Shown piece by piece: positions 25,186-33,652 of a DNA stretch of 64,000 bases. Each line of letters starts with the position of its first letter. Position 1 is the stretch's first letter. Made by a program: the position numbers and the translations under genes. The notes under the pieces were generated by a model. It worked only from the letters and a program-made list of their open reading frames with translations. It did not search any database and was not told where the DNA came from. This DNA is from Actinokineospora iranica (GTDB lineage: Bacteria; Actinomycetota; Actinomycetes; Mycobacteriales; Pseudonocardiaceae): positions 62,001 through 126,000 of the forward strand of contig NZ_FMZZ01000002.1 in assembly GCF_900101685.1 (NCBI RefSeq). Direction: 5' to 3'.

Positions 25186-26784
25186 TCACATCCGGAAGAC
25201 GCCGAAGCCGGTGGCGCCCTCGATCGGTCCACTGTGGATGGCGGACAGGGAGATGCCGAGCACCGTGCGGGTGTCGCGCGGGTCGATGATGCCGTCGTCG
25301 TAGACCATGCCGGACAGGAACATCGGCAGCGACTCGGCTTCGATCTGGCCCTCGACCATCGCGCGCATGGCGGCGTCGTGCTCCTCGTTGTAGACCTGCC
25401 CCCGGCTCTGGGCGCCCTGCCGCATGACGATCGAGAGCACCCCGGCGAGCTGGGCCGGGCCCATGACCGCGGATTTCGCGCTGGGCCAGGCGAACAGGAA
25501 GCGCGGGTCGTAGGCGCGGCCGCACATGCCGTAGTGGCCCGCGCCGTAGGAGGCGCCCATGAGCACGGAGATGTGCGGGACCGTCGAGTTGGACACCGCG
25601 TTGATCATCATCGCGCCGTGCTTGATGATGCCGCCCTGCTCGTACTCCTTGCCCACCATGTAGCCGGTGGTGTTGTGCAGGAACAGCAGCGGCGTGTTCG
25701 TCTGGTTGGCGAGCTGGATGAACTGGGTGGCCTTCTGCGACTCCTCACTGAACAGCACGCCGCGCGCGTTGGCGAGAATGCCGACCGGGTAGCCGTGGAT
25801 CTGCGCCCAGCCGGTGACGAGACTGCTGCCGTAGAGCGGTTTGAACTCGTCGAAGTCGGACCCGTCCACCACCCGGGCGATGACCTCGCGCGGGTCGAAC
25901 GGGACTTTGAGGTCGCTGGGCACGATCCCGAGCAGGTCCTCTGGGTCGTGCTCCGGCTCGGCGTAATCGGCTTGCGGCGCGGGCCCCTGCTTCTTCCAGT
26001 TGAGCCGGGCCACGACGCGCCTGCCTAGCCGGATCGCGTCCCGCTCGTCCACGGCGAGGTAGTCGGCGAGCCCGGACACTCGGGCGTGCATCTCTGCCCC
26101 GCCAAGGGATTCGTCGTCGGATTCCTCACCGGTCGCCATCTTCACCAGGGGCGGGCCGCCGAGGAAGACCTTCGCGCGCTCCTTGACCATCACCACGTGG
26201 TCGGACATGCCGGGCAGGTACGCGCCGCCCGCCGTGGAGTTGCCGAAGACGACCGCGACCGTGGGCACACCCGCCGCCGAGGCCCGGGTGAGGTCGCGGA
26301 ACGTGCGCCCGCCGGGGATGAAGATCTCCTTCTGCGTCGGCAGGTCCGCGCCGCCGGACTCGACCAGGTTGATGGTCGGCAGCCGGTTCTGCGCGGCGAT
26401 GTCGGCGGCGCGGAAGCCCTTCTTCATGCCCCACGGGTTGATCGCCCCGCCCTTGACCGTGGGGTCGCTGGCGTTCACCAGGCACTCGACGCCCTCCACG
26501 ACGCCGATGCCGGTGACCAGGCTGCCGCCGACCTGGTAGTCGGTGCCCCACGCGGTCAGCGGGGACAGCTCAAGGAACGGCGAGTCCGGGTCGAGCAGCA
26601 GTTCGACCCGTTCACGGGCAAGCAGTTTGCCCCGATCGCGGTGCCTGCTGACGTATTTCTCGCCGCCCCCGGCCACCGCCTTGGCGTGCTCGGCGTCCAG
26701 CTCGGCGAGCTTGTCGAGCATGGCCTCGCGGTTGGCCTGGAAGTCAGGGCTGCCCGCGTCCACAGCGGACCGAAGGACGGTCAT
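25186..26784 (-). CDS. Acyl-CoA carboxylase carboxyltransferase subunit (MCC/GCC beta type)
   Basis: 532 aa crotonase-superfamily carboxyltransferase. The acyl-CoA oxyanion regions GGAINPWGMKKGF, NSTAGGAYLPGMSD and LMGASYGAGHYGMCGRAYDP are typical of methylcrotonyl- and geranyl-CoA carboxylase beta subunits rather than acetyl/propionyl-CoA ones. Together with the next gene it carboxylates a beta-methyl enoyl-CoA. It lies 13 bp after the second acyl-CoA dehydrogenase. The choice between leucine-derived 3-methylcrotonyl-CoA and terpenoid cis-geranyl-CoA cannot be made by reading. Confidence 0.92.
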   Translation of the reverse strand: MTVLRSAVDAGSPDFQANREAMLDKLAELDAEHAKAVAGGGEKYVSRHRDRGKLLARERVELLLDPDSPFLELSPLTAWGTDYQVGGSLVTGIGVVEGVECLVNASDPTVKGGAINPWGMKKGFRAADIAAQNRLPTINLVESGGADLPTQKEIFIPGGRTFRDLTRASAAGVPTVAVVFGNSTAGGAYLPGMSDHVVMVKERAKVFLGGPPLVKMATGEESDDESLGGAEMHARVSGLADYLAVDERDAIRLGRRVVARLNWKKQGPAPQADYAEPEHDPEDLLGIVPSDLKVPFDPREVIARVVDGSDFDEFKPLYGSSLVTGWAQIHGYPVGILANARGVLFSEESQKATQFIQLANQTNTPLLFLHNTTGYMVGKEYEQGGIIKHGAMMINAVSNSTVPHISVLMGASYGAGHYGMCGRAYDPRFLFAWPSAKSAVMGPAQLAGVLSIVMRQGAQSRGQVYNEEHDAAMRAMVEGQIEAESLPMFLSGMVYDDGIIDPRDTRTVLGISLSAIHSGPIEGATGFGVFRM

Positions 26785-26797
26785 GGCGTCTGTCCGT

Positions 26798-27943
26798 TCA
26801 CGAGGTGTACCCCAATCGCTTGGCCGCGAGGCCGGTCATGATCTCGTTCGTGCCGCCGCCTATGCCGAGAATGCGCATGTCGCGGTAGTGCCGCTCCACT
26901 TCGGACTCCCGCATGTACCCGAGGCCGCCGTGCAGCTGCACCGCCTGGTGCGCCACCCATTCGCCCGCCTCGACGGCGGTGTTCTTGGCGAAGCAGACCT
27001 GGGCGATGACGTCCTCGCCGGCGAGGTGGCGCAGGGCGACGTCACGCGTGTACGCGCGGGCGACGTCGATCTTGCGGGCCATCTCGGTCAGCGTCGTCTG
27101 CACGGACTGCCGGGAGATCAGCGGCCGCCCGAAAGTCTCCCGCAGGCGGCACCACGCCAGGGTGAGGTCCAGCGCGCGCTGCGCCGCCGCGTACGCCTGC
27201 ACGGCCAGGGTCAGCCGCTCGGCGACGAAGTTCATCGCGATCTGGATGAACCCGGTGTTCTCCTGCCCCACCAGGTTCGCCACCGGCACCCGGCAGTCCG
27301 CGAAGGAGAGCTCGGCGGTGTCGGAGCAGTGCCAGCCCATCTTCTCCAGCCGCCGGGTCACTGTGAACCCGGGCGTGCCCTTCTCGACGACCAGCAGGGA
27401 GATCCCGTGCGCGCCCGCGTCCCCGGTCCGCACGGCCGTGGTGACGAAGTCGGCCCGCACGCCTGAGGTGATGAACGTCTTGGCGCCGTTGACGACGAAC
27501 TCGTCACCGTCCCGCTTCGCCGTGGCGCGCAGGCCCGCGACGTCCGATCCGCCGTCCGGCTCGGTGATCGCCAGCGCCCCGATCAGCTCGCCAGCCAGGG
27601 TCGGCCGCACCCACCGGTCGATCTGCGCGGGATCACCGGCGGCGGCGAGGTGCGGAACCGCGATGCCGCAGGTCATCAGGGACGCGATCAGCCCGCCGGA
27701 CGCGCCCGCGTAGTGCATTTCCTCCACCACGACCATCGCGTCGACCAGGTCGCCGCCCTCGCCGCCGACGGCCTCGGGGAAGCCGACGCCGAGCAGGCCG
27801 AGAGCGGCGGCGGAGCGGTGCAGCGAGCGCGGCAGCTCGCCCGCGCGCTCCCAGTCGTCCAGGTGCGGCAGGACTTCCGCGGCTATGAACGCGCGCACAG
27901 TAGCCCGCAACTCGCGGCGCTCGGGGGTGTCGAACGGGCTCAC
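26798..27943 (-). CDS. Acyl-CoA dehydrogenase
   Basis: 381 aa. It has the standard three-domain layout: ALAITEPDGGSDVAG in the FAD-binding middle domain, then CFAKNTAVEAGEWVAHQAVQLHGGLGY and the GIGGGTNEIM ending with the catalytic Glu position. The GTG start at 27943 overlaps the AtuA stop by 4 bp. Paired with a second, diverged acyl-CoA dehydrogenase in the same operon, suggesting two successive oxidations or two chain-length specificities. Confidence 0.92.
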   Translation of the reverse strand: MSPFDTPERRELRATVRAFIAAEVLPHLDDWERAGELPRSLHRSAAALGLLGVGFPEAVGGEGGDLVDAMVVVEEMHYAGASGGLIASLMTCGIAVPHLAAAGDPAQIDRWVRPTLAGELIGALAITEPDGGSDVAGLRATAKRDGDEFVVNGAKTFITSGVRADFVTTAVRTGDAGAHGISLLVVEKGTPGFTVTRRLEKMGWHCSDTAELSFADCRVPVANLVGQENTGFIQIAMNFVAERLTLAVQAYAAAQRALDLTLAWCRLRETFGRPLISRQSVQTTLTEMARKIDVARAYTRDVALRHLAGEDVIAQVCFAKNTAVEAGEWVAHQAVQLHGGLGYMRESEVERHYRDMRILGIGGGTNEIMTGLAAKRLGYTS

Positions 27944-29598
27944 AGGAAGGCCTCCGGGATGTGGGCGTGCCGGGCGCGCAGCCATTCGCCGAGCGCCTTG
28001 GCCTGCGGGTCGAACCGGGTCGCCGCCGCGACGCCCTGGCCGAGCAGGCCGCGCACGACGAAGTTGACCGCGTTCAGGTTCGGCAGCGGATGCCGCTCGA
28101 TGTCGAGGTCTTTCGTCTCGGGCAGCAGTTCGCGCAACCGGTCGACGGTGATTTCGCTTACCAGCCAGTCGAACGCTTCCGGCAGGCGCGCCCAGACGCC
28201 GAGGTTCGCGTCGCCGCCCTTGTCCCCGGACCGGGCGCCGAGCACCGCGCCGAGCGGCGCCCACCGCACCGGCCCGGAAACCTGCCGCGGCTCCACCTCG
28301 ATCCACCGGGGCGGCACCGGGGCCGCGTCCGGCCACGGGATGGCCCGGCGTTCGCCGTCCGGCAGCACGGCGACGTGCTCGACGGCTGACCGTTCGACGT
28401 ATTCCGGCCTATAGACGCCCACCGGTGTGCCGTCCGCGGGCGGCGCGGTGAGGGTGAACCCGGGGTAGCTGCCGAGCGCGAGTTCCACGGTGGCGCGGGA
28501 GAAGGCCTTGGCCCGCGCCGGGTCCGTGGTCTTGACCGTGGCGTGCAGCAGGGCGCTGGCGGCTTCCTCGGTGTCGGCGTCCTCGTGGTCGGTGCGCGCC
28601 AGTGTCCAGGTGAGACCATCCGCGCCGATCACGCTTTCCAGTTGGCGGCGGGCAAGAGCCGCCTTGGCGTCGATGTCGAGTCCACACAGGACGAAGGTCG
28701 CGCTGTTCCGGAAGCCAGCCAGGGTGTTGACGCACACCTTGACCGTCTCCGGCGGCGGCCCGCCGCGCACGCCGCTGATCCGCACCCGGTCGGCCCCGTC
28801 GTCGGCGAGTGCGATCGTGTCGAACCGGGTGGTGACGTCCGGCCCCAGGTAGTCGGGGCCTTGGATCTCGTAGAGCAGTTGCGCCGTCACGGTTTCCCGC
28901 GTCACCGCGCCGCCAGTGCCCGCGTGCTTGGTGATCACCGCGGACCCGTCCGCGTGCACTTCGGCGATCGGGAAACCGGGGTGGCCGAGGTCGGCGATCT
29001 CGGTGAAGAAGGAGAAGTTGCCGCCCGTGGCCTGCGTCCCGCACTCGATGACGTGGCCCGCGACGGTCGCGCCCGCGAGCGCGTCGTAATCCGTTGTGTG
29101 CCAACCAAAGTGCGCCGCGGCAGGCCCGACCACAAGCGAGGCGTCGGTGACCCGCCCGGTCACCACGACATCGGCCCCCGCCCTGAGACATTCCGCGATT
29201 CCCCACGCCCCCAGGTAGGCGTTGGCGGTGAGCGCGCCGTCGAACCCGAGCGGCAGCAGGTCGTCCCCCTCGACGTGGGCCACCCGCACATCCAGCCCAA
29301 GCCGCTCGGCAAGCCCGCGCACCGCGTCGGCGAGCCCAGCCGGATTGAGCCCACCAGCATTGGCGACGATCTTGACGCCCTTGTCGACAGCGACGCCGAG
29401 GGAGTTCTCCAACTGACGCAGGAACGTCTTGGCGTAGCCGCCGCCGGGGTCCTTGAGCCGCTGCCTGCCGAGGATGAGCATGGTCAACTCGGCGAGGTAG
29501 TCGCCGGTGAGGACGTCCAGGTCGCCCCCGGTCAGCATCTCGTGGACCGCGCTGAGCCGGTCCCCGTAGAACCCGGAGGCGTTGCCGATGCGGATCAC
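27940..29598 (-). CDS. AtuA-family protein (acyclic terpene utilisation, DUF1446)
   Basis: 552 aa. The N-terminal DUF1446/AtuA domain (about 1-440) begins [16 protein letters not shown] and has [15 protein letters not shown] and [21 protein letters not shown]-terminal AtuA-associated domain (about 445-550) contains [16 protein letters not shown]. AtuA proteins are required for citronellol/geraniol growth in Pseudomonas, but their reaction is not settled. The presence of a methylcrotonyl/geranyl-type carboxylase in the same operon supports a branched acyl-CoA role. The GTG start overlaps the upstream stop by 4 bp. Confidence 0.9.
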   Translation of the reverse strand: MIRIGNASGFYGDRLSAVHEMLTGGDLDVLTGDYLAELTMLILGRQRLKDPGGGYAKTFLRQLENSLGVAVDKGVKIVANAGGLNPAGLADAVRGLAERLGLDVRVAHVEGDDLLPLGFDGALTANAYLGAWGIAECLRAGADVVVTGRVTDASLVVGPAAAHFGWHTTDYDALAGATVAGHVIECGTQATGGNFSFFTEIADLGHPGFPIAEVHADGSAVITKHAGTGGAVTRETVTAQLLYEIQGPDYLGPDVTTRFDTIALADDGADRVRISGVRGGPPPETVKVCVNTLAGFRNSATFVLCGLDIDAKAALARRQLESVIGADGLTWTLARTDHEDADTEEAASALLHATVKTTDPARAKAFSRATVELALGSYPGFTLTAPPADGTPVGVYRPEYVERSAVEHVAVLPDGERRAIPWPDAAPVPPRWIEVEPRQVSGPVRWAPLGAVLGARSGDKGGDANLGVWARLPEAFDWLVSEITVDRLRELLPETKDLDIERHPLPNLNAVNFVVRGLLGQGVAAATRFDPQAKALGEWLRARHAHIPEAFL

Positions 29599-30383
29599 GC
29601 CCGCTCCCGCCCGCCGCCGGGCGCCCCGGCAAACGCTTGCGCGATGCCCAGCCACTCCTCCGCGTCCGCGCCATCGGCCACCAGGCCGGTGTCCGCGCGG
29701 TGAATCCGCTGGGTGACCAGCAGGCAGAAGTCGAGCGCCGGACCGGCGACCCGCTGCCCGGCGTCCTCGGGCCCCCAGGTCCACAGTCCCCCGTCCGGCG
29801 CGGCCAACTCGACCCGGAACGGGTCGACCGGCGGCGTCTTACCGTTGACCAGGAAAGCGAAGTCCCGCGTGCGCACCCCCAGATGGGCGACATGCCGAAG
29901 CCGCGCCGTCGCCACCCGCGACACCCCCAGCGCCGCCGCGACGTCCCCCGCGTGCGCCCAGGTCTCCATCAGCCGCGCCGTCGCCATGGACACCGCGCTC
30001 ATCGGCGGCCCGTACCAGGGCAGCTTCACCCCTGCCGGGACCTCGGCCAGCGCCGCGGCCAACCCGTCCCGCGACCGCCGCCACCGCCCGAGCAGTTCCG
30101 CGGGCGGCAGCGCGGCCCCCTCAGCGGCACCGTCATCCACGAACCGCTGCGGATTCCCCGCCGCCAGCGCCCGCGCCATCTCCGCCCGAAACCCCTCGGC
30201 GTCGGTCACCGCCAACAGCGCCCGCTCGTCAGTCCAGGCCAGATGCGCGATCTGATGCGCCACCGTCCACCCCACCGCGGGCGTCGGCCTCCCCCACCCC
30301 GCGTCGGGGAGATCAGCCACCCACGAGTCCAACTCCGCGCCCTCGGCCCGCAGATCCGCGAGCAGCGCTGTCAGGTCGATCAC
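29595..30383 (-). CDS. TIGR03084-type DinB-like/mycothiol-dependent family protein
   Basis: 262 aa of the actinobacterial TIGR03084 family, related to mycothiol-dependent maleylpyruvate isomerases. The N-terminal DinB-like helical bundle has [19 protein letters not shown] (metal-binding His) and [15 protein letters not shown]. The C-terminal wHTH-like/SCP part has RRGLR-type features ([16 protein letters not shown]). GTG start; first gene of the carboxylase operon. Family members regularly accompany AtuA genes, suggesting an isomerase or hydratase-like step; this is inference. Confidence 0.85.
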   Translation of the reverse strand: MIDLTALLADLRAEGAELDSWVADLPDAGWGRPTPAVGWTVAHQIAHLAWTDERALLAVTDAEGFRAEMARALAAGNPQRFVDDGAAEGAALPPAELLGRWRRSRDGLAAALAEVPAGVKLPWYGPPMSAVSMATARLMETWAHAGDVAAALGVSRVATARLRHVAHLGVRTRDFAFLVNGKTPPVDPFRVELAAPDGGLWTWGPEDAGQRVAGPALDFCLLVTQRIHRADTGLVADGADAEEWLGIAQAFAGAPGGGRERA

Positions 30384-30414
30384 GGGTCAACCGTCGCACG
30401 GGCTGGGCAACTTT

Positions 30415-30432
30415 TCAAGCATTCGTGCTTGA
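30415..30432. promoter_or_regulatory. 18-bp palindrome before the carboxylase/AtuA operon
   Basis: TCAAGCATTCGTGCTTGA has perfect 7-bp arms around a TTCG centre. It lies in the 78-bp divergent gap between the carboxylase operon and the GNAT gene. A TetR-type operator for the repressor at the operon's end is the simplest reading; the TTCG loop would also fold as a hairpin in RNA. Confidence 0.5.
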
Positions 30433-30461
30433 TTGTTTTTCGGCACTGCCACACTTCCCCG

Positions 30462-30962
30462 GTGAGCATCGATCTGGCACCCGTGCACGAACCGGACAAG
30501 CCGGTCCTCGCGAACCTGCTGCAGTTCTACCTGCACGACTTCGCCGAGATCCGGGCAGGCGAGCTGACACCGCACGGCACGTTCGTCTACCGCTACCTCG
30601 ACAGCTACTTCACCGAACCCGCCCGCGAGGCCTACCTCATCACCGTCGCGGGCGCCCTCGCGGGCTTCGCCATGGCCCGTGGCGATGTCGACCCGGGCTG
30701 CTGGAATGTCGCCGAGTTCTTCGTCGCGCGTGGGCGCCGCCGCTCCGGTGTCGGCCGCGGCGCCGCCCGGCGGCTCTTCTCCCGACACCCGGGTGAGTGG
30801 ACGCTGTCCGTCGACCACGACAACGCCCCGGCCATGCGGTTCTGGCAGCAGACCGTCGCCGGGGTGGCCGAAGGCCCGGTGATCCGGACCGACCAGCACC
30901 CGCCCGAGGTCGACCACGCCAGCACCCGGCTCCGGTTTCGGGTGCGCCAACCCCGCGACTAG
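30462..30962 (+). CDS. GNAT-family N-acetyltransferase
   Basis: 166 aa GNAT protein. The VAEFFVARGRRRSGVGRGAARRLF segment contains the acetyl-CoA-binding R/Q-x-x-G-x-G/A loop, and the SVDHDNAPAMRFWQQTV C-terminal part is typical of small-molecule or antibiotic-type acetyltransferases. GTG start at 30462 with no strong Shine-Dalgarno sequence. Divergent from the carboxylase operon. The acceptor is unknown. It does not resemble DesC, although the siderophore operon without DesC is close by. Confidence 0.85.
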   Translation: MSIDLAPVHEPDKPVLANLLQFYLHDFAEIRAGELTPHGTFVYRYLDSYFTEPAREAYLITVAGALAGFAMARGDVDPGCWNVAEFFVARGRRRSGVGRGAARRLFSRHPGEWTLSVDHDNAPAMRFWQQTVAGVAEGPVIRTDQHPPEVDHASTRLRFRVRQPRD

Positions 30963-31034
30963 GGGCAACGGGAAGGCCAGACCACTGCCCTTCCGTCCCT
31001 TCCGGTGACCAGCGCGAGTCGGCAGTCTGCCCTC

Positions 31035-32270
31035 ATGTTCAAGCAGGACGGGGCCGAGCACGAGCAGCGAGCGCCGCGTCGCGCGGTGAAGGCAGAGCCC
31101 GAGGCGGACCCGGTGTCCCCGACCGCGTTGCTCGGGCTGCAACGCACCGCCGGAAACGCGACGGTGGCGCGGATGCTCGCCGACCAGCCGCAGGTCCAGC
31201 GCTATGTCGTCGTGCACCCCGGGGAGGCGGCCTATCCCGTCCAGGGCACCCAGTCGGCGCAGGAGGCGAGTGCGGACTTCTTCCCGGCCCAGGAGCGGAT
31301 CGGCGACAGCTACGTCGACGCGGGCGGCGAGATCAACCTGCGCTACCGGGGGGCAGTGCCGCTGCGGATCTCGGCCAAGCGAGATCTCGCCATCGAGGAC
31401 AGCGGGTCGGCTGACACCCAGATCCAGGCGAAGGCGTTCTTCGCCACCGAGCGGCGCATCGCCGAGGCCAACGCCAACCTCAAGGGCCTGGTCACGCTGG
31501 CCAAGGCCGCGAGCGGCAACTTCCTGGAACTGCGCAGGACGAGCAGGTTCCTCAAGATCAAAACCGGTGAGGATGAGGTGATCCTCTGGCAGGTGGAGCC
31601 GGTGGTCACCCATGACACCTTCCTGGAAGGCCGGGTGGTGGAGCGCGGACTCGACGTCCGCCTGGCCCAGCGGTGCAACGAGATCGCCACCTCGGTCTCG
31701 GGCAGGCGCGGGCTTCCCGAGACCGGTGTGGAGCGGTACTTCGCCGCCATCGCCGACGTCCTCGGCGAGTTGACCGACACCTCCAGCCGCGATCGCAAGC
31801 GGACGCTGGCGCAGGCGCGGAACGCGGTGCAGAGCACCCGGTGGGATGACCCGGCCCACCGGGACCGCACCGACGAGTACACCGAGGTGCTGGCCGGGAT
31901 GATCCAGGAGACCATGGCCCTGCGCGACACCCCGGGCTACACCGCCGCGGTCCGCCGCTTCAAGCTCGACGAGTTCACCCCGCCACCGCAGATCGGGGAC
32001 GTGCTGATGATCAAGGCCCTGCGGGAGGACTCCACCTCCGGGTCACTGGACTTCCACTTCGGCGCGGTGGTGGCCCGCAGCGGCGGCGACTACATCACCA
32101 TGGAGAACTTCGCCCGCCACGCCGCCAACGACACCCTCAGCAGCGGCGACCCGCAGTGGTACTTCCAGATGTACGGCACCGAGGACCCGGCGCAGAGCTG
32201 GCACCGGGAGTGGGACTGGGCGGGCCGGTTCCAGAACCGCCTCGTGCTCAGCATCCTCATCGGCGGCTAA
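31035..32270 (+). CDS. Protein with LQR-x-AGN motif (eCIS/DUF4157-associated type), unknown C-terminal domain
   Basis: 411 aa. Residues about 30-46 read LLGLQRTAGNATVARML, the short motif found near the N-terminus of many proteins associated with extracellular contractile injection systems and DUF4157. No HExxH DUF4157 motif was found. The middle is helical and charged. The C-terminal quarter (DVLMIKALRED, LDFHFGAVVARSGGDYITMENFAR, then several Trp) forms a distinct domain, possibly enzymatic. ATG 31035 is preferred; a GTG at 31005 would add ten residues. No injection-system genes are in the window. The 3' end overlaps the convergent glutamine-synthetase-like gene by 4 bp. Confidence 0.7.
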   Translation: MFKQDGAEHEQRAPRRAVKAEPEADPVSPTALLGLQRTAGNATVARMLADQPQVQRYVVVHPGEAAYPVQGTQSAQEASADFFPAQERIGDSYVDAGGEINLRYRGAVPLRISAKRDLAIEDSGSADTQIQAKAFFATERRIAEANANLKGLVTLAKAASGNFLELRRTSRFLKIKTGEDEVILWQVEPVVTHDTFLEGRVVERGLDVRLAQRCNEIATSVSGRRGLPETGVERYFAAIADVLGELTDTSSRDRKRTLAQARNAVQSTRWDDPAHRDRTDEYTEVLAGMIQETMALRDTPGYTAAVRRFKLDEFTPPPQIGDVLMIKALREDSTSGSLDFHFGAVVARSGGDYITMENFARHAANDTLSSGDPQWYFQMYGTEDPAQSWHREWDWAGRFQNRLVLSILIGG

Positions 32271-33652
32271 CTCCGCAGGTCGCCCCGAGCCCGGTGCCAG
32301 GGGGTGACGGTGTCCAGGGCGGTGTCCAGTTCCTCGCCGAGCATGGCCGCGCGGTGTTCGACGGCGGCCTCGCCGAGCAGGGGGACGGCCAGCTTCGACG
32401 TGGTCAGCCGGTGCAGGGCTTCCCACGGGGTTCTGGCGAGGTCGCCGACCAGTTTTCCTTCCGCGGGCAGGGAAAGGCGGTCGTCGACGCCGGAGAGGCC
32501 AGCGGCCAGCAGGGCGGCGACGACCAGGTGCGGCTGGGCGTCCGCGCCCGCGAAGCGGGCTTCCATGCGCAGGGACGGGCCGTGGCCCGCGAGGCGCACC
32601 GCGGCGGTGCGGTCGTCAGTGGCCCAGCGCAGCGTGCGGGGCGAGAACGGGGCCGTGCGCAGGCGCACGTAGGAGTTCCAGGTGGGGGCCCAGAACGCGG
32701 TCAGGTCGGGGGCGGCGCGCAGGACGCCCGCGAGGAAGTGGCCGAACAGGGTGGACGGCTCGGTCGGGTGCGCGCCCGCGACCAGCGGGAGGCCCGCGGG
32801 GTCGGCCAGGGACAGGTGGATGTGGCAGGAGCTGCCCGCGCCGGACCGCTCGGCGGCGAGGTATCCCGCGCGGACGCCCGCGGCGGCGGCGGCCTGGCGA
32901 ACGGCGAGTTGGTGCAGCATGGCGTCGTCGCAGGCGGCCAGGGCGTCACGGTGGCGCAGCACGATCTCGTACTGGCCGGGGTGGCATTCGCCGCGGGCGG
33001 ACTCCAGGCCCAACCCGAGGGTGTCGACGGCGCGGTTGACCTGGTCGAGCACGGCGGTCAGCGGGGACAGGGCGCCGACGGCGTAGTCCAAGCCCGCGGT
33101 GGTGAGCGGGGCGCCGTCGGGGGTGGTGAAGGTGACCTCGTGCTCCACCCCGACCGACGGGACCAGGCCGACTTTCTCCGCCGCGGCGAGTTGGTCGCGC
33201 AGGGTGGTGCGCGGCGCCTCCGGGACGGGGCGGCCGTCCGGCCACTCGACGTCGCAGACCACCAGCCACGTGGCGGGGTCGGCCGGGGACGGGGCGAGGG
33301 TGGCCAGGTCGGGGCGCAGGCGCAGATCGCCGTAGCCGCCGAGGAACTGGTCTATCGCGGGAGCGTTGACCGCCTCCCGCTCCGGACTCCAGCCGAACAC
33401 ATAGGAGCAGAGGCCGTAGCCGGACGAAAGCACAGTGTCCACAAAGAACTCCGCGCTCAACTCGACCGCCGCGAACCGGGCGTGCGGATCAGGCACCAGA
33501 CAAACGATCCGCCGCACACTGCCCGCGGCGACCGCGGCGCGCAGCGCCCCCGACAGCGCGGTGGCCGCCTGCGCGCGGGCGGCAAGAGTGCGCGCCCCAA
33601 CCGGGCGGCGATGGTCGATCCCGCCCGACAGCGCCGAGTTCGGCGCGGTCAC
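32267..33652 (-). CDS. Glutamine-synthetase-like ligase of the siderophore operon
   Basis: 461 aa glutamine synthetase fold of the gamma-glutamyl-amine ligase type. The N-terminal beta-grasp region is followed by the catalytic half with GVEHEVTF (metal Glu), ESARGECHPGQYEIVL and SSCHIHLSL. Such enzymes activate a carboxylate with ATP and join it to an amine. The GTG start overlaps the DesD-like stop by 4 bp, so it is the terminal, translationally coupled gene of the NIS operon. It may make an amide or hydroxamate building block in place of the missing acyltransferase DesC. A nitrogen-metabolism role is the alternative. Confidence 0.85.
   Translation of the reverse strand: MTAPNSALSGGIDHRRPVGARTLAARAQAATALSGALRAAVAAGSVRRIVCLVPDPHARFAAVELSAEFFVDTVLSSGYGLCSYVFGWSPEREAVNAPAIDQFLGGYGDLRLRPDLATLAPSPADPATWLVVCDVEWPDGRPVPEAPRTTLRDQLAAAEKVGLVPSVGVEHEVTFTTPDGAPLTTAGLDYAVGALSPLTAVLDQVNRAVDTLGLGLESARGECHPGQYEIVLRHRDALAACDDAMLHQLAVRQAAAAAGVRAGYLAAERSGAGSSCHIHLSLADPAGLPLVAGAHPTEPSTLFGHFLAGVLRAAPDLTAFWAPTWNSYVRLRTAPFSPRTLRWATDDRTAAVRLAGHGPSLRMEARFAGADAQPHLVVAALLAAGLSGVDDRLSLPAEGKLVGDLARTPWEALHRLTTSKLAVPLLGEAAVEHRAAMLGEELDTALDTVTPWHRARGDLRS

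Noticed and set aside
30462-30962. GNAT gene as the missing DesC
   Set aside because: Opposite strand, outside the iron-box operon, and without the DesC-type N-terminal sequence; a generic GNAT protein is the better call.
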